A model generated the notes under the pieces. That model saw only the letters and a program-made list of their open reading frames with translations, was not told where the DNA came from and ran no database searches. Positions 52,695 through 55,688 of a stretch of DNA of 55,688 bases are shown piece after piece (the stretch's first letter is position 1; every line of letters starts with the position of its first letter). A program made the position numbers and the translations under genes. Origin of the DNA: Spirirestis rafaelensis WJT71-NPBG6 (GTDB lineage Bacteria; Cyanobacteriota; Cyanobacteriia; Cyanobacteriales; Nostocaceae); the NCBI GenBank assembly GCA_019359015.1, contig JAHHID010000048.1, positions 1 through 55,688 of the forward strand. The letters run 5' to 3'.

Positions 52695-55223
52695 ATGCGT
52701 GCAGTACTGATGGCAGGTGGTTCGGGAACGCGGTTGCGTCCGCTAACTTGTGACTTGCCCAAACCGATGGTGCCGATCCTAAATCGACCAATTGCCGAAC
52801 ACATTATCAATCTTCTCAAACGACATCACATTACAGAAGTTATTGCCACGCTCCATTATTTACCTGATGTCTTGCGAGACTACTTTCAAGATGGTAGCGA
52901 CTTTGGCGTACAAATGACCTACGCCGTGGAAGAAGACCAGCCACTGGGAACCGCCGGTTGCGTTAAGAACATTGCCGAACTTCTAGACGAAACCTTTTTA
53001 GTAATTAGCGGAGACAGTATTACCGATTTTGACTTAACAGCAGCAATTGAATTTCACAAACAAAACAAGTCTAAAGCCACTTTAATTTTGACTCGTGTTC
53101 CCAACCCAATTGAGTTTGGGGTGGTGATTACCGATGAACAACATCGAATTAGTCGATTTTTAGAAAAGCCTTCTACCAGTGAAATTTTTTCTGATACCGT
53201 CAACACTGGTACATATATTCTAGAACCAGAAGTTTTAGAATATCTGCCATCTAATATAGAATGTGACTTTTCTAAAGACTTATTCCCCTTACTTTTAGAC
53301 AAAGACGAGCCGATGTATGGCTATGTCGCTGAGGGTTACTGGTGCGATGTTGGTCACTTAGATGCTTATCGCGAAGCTCAATATGATGGCTTGGAACATA
53401 AGGTAAAACTTGATTTTGCCTACAAAGAGGTGTCAACCGACTTGTGGGTGGGTCAAAACACTTATATCGATCCAACGGCTCAAATTGAGGCTCCGGCGGT
53501 TATTGGCGATAATTGCCGCATTGGTGCAAGAGTCCAAATTGAAGCCGGAACCGTAATCGGGGATAATGTCACCATTGGGGCTGATGCCAATCTCAAACGT
53601 CCAATTGTTTGGAATGGAGCAATTATTGGCGAAGAAGCACATCTATCGGCTTGTGTGATTTCTCGTGGTACTCGTGTAGACCGTCGCGCTCATGTTTTAG
53701 AAGCAGCTGTAGTCGGTTCCCTTTCTAGCGTGGGAGAAGAAGCGCAAATTAGTCCTGGTGTGCGCGTTTGGCCCAGCAAAAAAATCGATTCTGGGGCAAT
53801 TTTAAATATTAACTTGATTTGGGGTAACACTGCTCAACGAAATTTATTTGGGCAACGTGGCGTCCAAGGATTAGCCAATATCGACATTACGCCAGAATTT
53901 GCGGTGAAGTTGGGAGCTGCTTATGGTTCTACTTTGAAACCAGGTTCTAAGGTAACGGTTTCCCGCGATCAGCGCAATATCTCGCGGATGGTGACGCGAT
54001 CGCTCATCGCTGGTTTAATGTCTGTAGGCATCGATATTCAAAACCTCGATGCTACCGCTATCCCCATCGCTCGCACAGTTATCCCCACTATGTCAGTAGC
54101 TGGTGGTATCCATGTGCGGGTACATCCCGATCGCCCTGATTATATCCTGATTGAATTTATGGATGCCTTTGGCATCAATATTTCCAAGGCAAAGGAAAAG
54201 AAAATTGAGGGAGCTTACTTTAAAGAGGATATGCGGCGATCGCAAATTCACGAAATTGGCGATGTCTCATACCCCAGTCAAGTAATTGACCGCTACTGCA
54301 CAGCTTTTGAAAACTTACTGCATATTGAGACAATTCGCAACAGTCGGGCAAAAGTAGTGATTGACTACGTTTATGCTGTCTCTGGTGCAGTATTGCCGCA
54401 AATGTTAGATAACTTTGGCGCTGATGCGGTGGTGCTAAATGCCAGTTTGAATAAAAACGCCATGTCCACATCTGACCGCGAAGGACTCATAACTCAGCTG
54501 GGTCATGTGGTGGAAGCACTGAAAGCTAACTTTGGCGTTCAGGTAACAGCAAATGGCGAACAAATGATTTTGGTGGATGAATCGGGGATTGCGATTCGCG
54601 GCGAAATGTTGACTGCGCTGATGGTGGATTTAATCTTAACTTCTAATCCCAGAGGGACGGTAGTAGTACCAGTTCATGCTTCCAGTGCTGTTGAACAAAT
54701 TGCCCGTCGCCACGATGGTAAGGTGATTCGCACCAAAGCAAATCCTACCGCATTAATGGAAGCTTGTCAAACAAGCCCAAGTGTGGTACTGGGAGGCAGC
54801 GGCGACACAGGCTTTATTATCCCGCAATTGCATCCGGGATTTGATGGCATGTTCTGTATTGCCAAGCTAATTGAAATGCTAACAATACAAGAGCGATCGC
54901 TTGCTTCTGTCAGGTCAGAATTACCCCGTGTAATTCACAAAACTTATACAGTCCGCTGTCCTTGGACAGTCAAAGGGGCATTAATGCGGTATTTGGTAGA
55001 AACTCATCCAGCACAAAACCTGGAATTAATCGATGGGGTCAAAATTTGTCAACCCTACGATGACAGTTGGGTGTTAGTTTTACCAGATGCCAGTGAACCA
55101 CTGGTACATTTATATATCAACAGCAACGATCGCGATTGGGTAGATGATTCCTTAAGACAATACCGCACCCGCGTTCAAACGTTTGTGGAAAGACAAGAAG
55201 AGCAAATTCCAGTAGAGGTGTAA
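52695..55223 (+). CDS. Sugar nucleotidyltransferase fused to degenerate phosphohexomutase
   Basis: The 842-residue protein has three parts. Residues about 1-235 are a nucleotidyltransferase ([13 protein letters not shown], the pyrophosphorylase signature; [19 protein letters not shown]), of the mannose-1-phosphate guanylyl/UDP-glucose type. About 250-370 are left-handed beta-helix repeats ([38 protein letters not shown]). About 380-842 have the phosphomannomutase-like fold ([33 protein letters not shown]). In the mutase half, the Ser of the TASHNP loop is replaced (GGIHVRVHP, near 470-476) and the DGDxDR metal loop by ANGEQM (about 619-624), so mutase activity is doubtful. Probably makes nucleotide sugars for polysaccharide or glycans; ribosome site AAGGAGG is strong. 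Confidence 0.88.
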   Translation: MRAVLMAGGSGTRLRPLTCDLPKPMVPILNRPIAEHIINLLKRHHITEVIATLHYLPDVLRDYFQDGSDFGVQMTYAVEEDQPLGTAGCVKNIAELLDETFLVISGDSITDFDLTAAIEFHKQNKSKATLILTRVPNPIEFGVVITDEQHRISRFLEKPSTSEIFSDTVNTGTYILEPEVLEYLPSNIECDFSKDLFPLLLDKDEPMYGYVAEGYWCDVGHLDAYREAQYDGLEHKVKLDFAYKEVSTDLWVGQNTYIDPTAQIEAPAVIGDNCRIGARVQIEAGTVIGDNVTIGADANLKRPIVWNGAIIGEEAHLSACVISRGTRVDRRAHVLEAAVVGSLSSVGEEAQISPGVRVWPSKKIDSGAILNINLIWGNTAQRNLFGQRGVQGLANIDITPEFAVKLGAAYGSTLKPGSKVTVSRDQRNISRMVTRSLIAGLMSVGIDIQNLDATAIPIARTVIPTMSVAGGIHVRVHPDRPDYILIEFMDAFGINISKAKEKKIEGAYFKEDMRRSQIHEIGDVSYPSQVIDRYCTAFENLLHIETIRNSRAKVVIDYVYAVSGAVLPQMLDNFGADAVVLNASLNKNAMSTSDREGLITQLGHVVEALKANFGVQVTANGEQMILVDESGIAIRGEMLTALMVDLILTSNPRGTVVVPVHASSAVEQIARRHDGKVIRTKANPTALMEACQTSPSVVLGGSGDTGFIIPQLHPGFDGMFCIAKLIEMLTIQERSLASVRSELPRVIHKTYTVRCPWTVKGALMRYLVETHPAQNLELIDGVKICQPYDDSWVLVLPDASEPLVHLYINSNDRDWVDDSLRQYRTRVQTFVERQEEQIPVEV

Positions 55224-55384
55224 GGAACTAGGGACGCTTGCTTGGATTTAGGGACTGGGGACGCTTAGACGCTTGGACTTAGGGACTAGGGACTAGGTAA
55301 TAAATAATCTTGTTATTTCCTGCTTTGGTAATCTCTAATTCTTATTTTCTATTCCCTACTCCCTATTTCTCAAGTGGTTGATAG

Positions 55385-55564
55385 CTAGAGAGAAACTTGC
55401 ACGTACATTCCGACAGAAATTCTCTCAACTTCTGCCACAATTTTATCGGTGATAGTTTCCAATAGTTTTAATCGATTTGTGGGAAGTTCAATAATCGCTA
55501 TCGTTCGTTCAGTCAAATTTTGCTGGTATTTCAAATTCTTGTCTGATGTGATAAAAACATCATC
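55385..55564 (-). pseudogene. 5'-truncated PIN-like (DUF5615-type) gene remnant
   Basis: On the reverse strand the sequence DDVFITSDKNLKYQQNLTERTIAIIELPTNRLKLLETITDKIVAEVERISVGMYVQVSL ends in TAG at 55385. It matches the C-terminal half of cyanobacterial DUF5615/PIN-like proteins (D-x-F-I-T-x-D-x-N-L-x-Y-Q-Q-N-L is diagnostic, recalled from memory). The N-terminal half with the first acidic residues is gone: at about 55565 the sequence changes to the CAGGACTTACGCAA border of a repeat. Confidence 0.7.
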
Positions 55565-55688
55565 AGGACTTACGCAACTGGCACAATTGGTATCAGTGCA
55601 TCCGTTAAAGTTTAAAATAAAGCACCTTTTGTCAATCAGTTAAAATACTCAAACTTCCTGAGATGAAAATGATAATCGTGCAGCTTCG
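55565..55688. other. Repeat border at window end
   Basis: Begins with CAGGACTTACGCAA, a border also present inverted near 12284-12295, and ends with GTGCAGCTTC, the start of the MITE right-end motif seen at 97-127. It is probably mobile or repeat DNA that truncated the preceding gene; no protein is supported. Confidence 0.45.

Noticed and set aside
1-55688. Search by eye for tRNA, rRNA and known riboswitches
   Set aside because: No TPsiC-loop-like GGTTCGAATCC context with matching acceptor arms and no rRNA-like stretch was noticed. A covariance-model scan would be needed to be certain.

Overview
The window is chromosomal DNA from a cyanobacterium, most likely a filamentous, heterocyst-forming (Nostocales-type) one. 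Evidence: very frequent HIP1-type GCGATCGC octamers; heptamer repeat arrays of the STRR kind (runs of CCCAATG, GTCATTA, GGATTTT); and photosynthesis genes, namely light-independent protochlorophyllide reductase chlB, Rubisco accumulation factor raf1, photosystem I assembly factor ycf37, tocopherol synthesis genes and a menG-type quinone methyltransferase. A hormogonium-type cell-wall hydrolase (TftA-like) also points to a filamentous organism. I saw no rRNA, tRNA, CRISPR array, prophage or complete insertion sequence.

Layout. 1-2450: accessory DNA with the edge of an IS630-like transposase gene, a broken Uma2 gene, two inverted copies of a 122-bp MITE, and two poorly known proteins. 2.8-5.5 kb: aconitase acnB. 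5.5-8.5 kb: small defence/toxin-antitoxin island (DUF262-AlbA fusion, orphan HicB-like protein, dead HicB-like gene, complete RelE-type pair). 8.6-18.6 kb: dnaG, a two-domain cell-wall hydrolase, a lipoprotein, an 888-bp AT-rich gap, a 2-oxoglutarate oxygenase, an EamA exporter, small cyanobacterial proteins, a pentapeptide protein, YraN, and the first of two paralogous 130-residue proteins. 18.8-28 kb: queA, TPR proteins, ktrA/ktrB potassium transporter genes, and the tocopherol genes gamma-TMT and hpt. 28-31 kb: tightly packed cobA-hemD-coaE-GNAT. 31-41.9 kb: Uma2, tldD, AraC regulator with a haem-type membrane protein, DUF445, menG, a response regulator-GAF protein, raf1, an FHA protein and a membrane glycosyltransferase. 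42-48.3 kb: UvrD-like helicase, second 130-residue paralog, Uma2, rpmI-rplT, a periplasmic binding protein and ycf37. 48.7-55.7 kb: chlB, a toxin-antitoxin pair with a frameshifted toxin, a glycine-zipper protein, a 63-residue membrane protein, a nucleotidyltransferase-phosphohexomutase fusion and a truncated PIN/DUF5615-like remnant.

Most metabolic genes are housekeeping and sit singly or in short operons. Gaps are filled by families of short repeats: heptamer arrays, purine/pyrimidine mosaics with 9-mer AGCAGGGGG units, hairpin elements and MITEs. These repeats have entered genes: in frame inside queA and the UvrD-like helicase, at the N-terminus of hemD, and directly against the start codons of dnaG, menG, the DUF445 gene, the tocopherol methyltransferase and the helicase.

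The best candidates for something little described are the DUF262-AlbA fusion in the toxin-antitoxin island, the paralogous 130-residue family, the sugar nucleotidyltransferase whose mutase half lacks its canonical catalytic residues, and the small 78-residue gene with a strong promoter and hairpin leader. No clearly new multi-gene system is evident.
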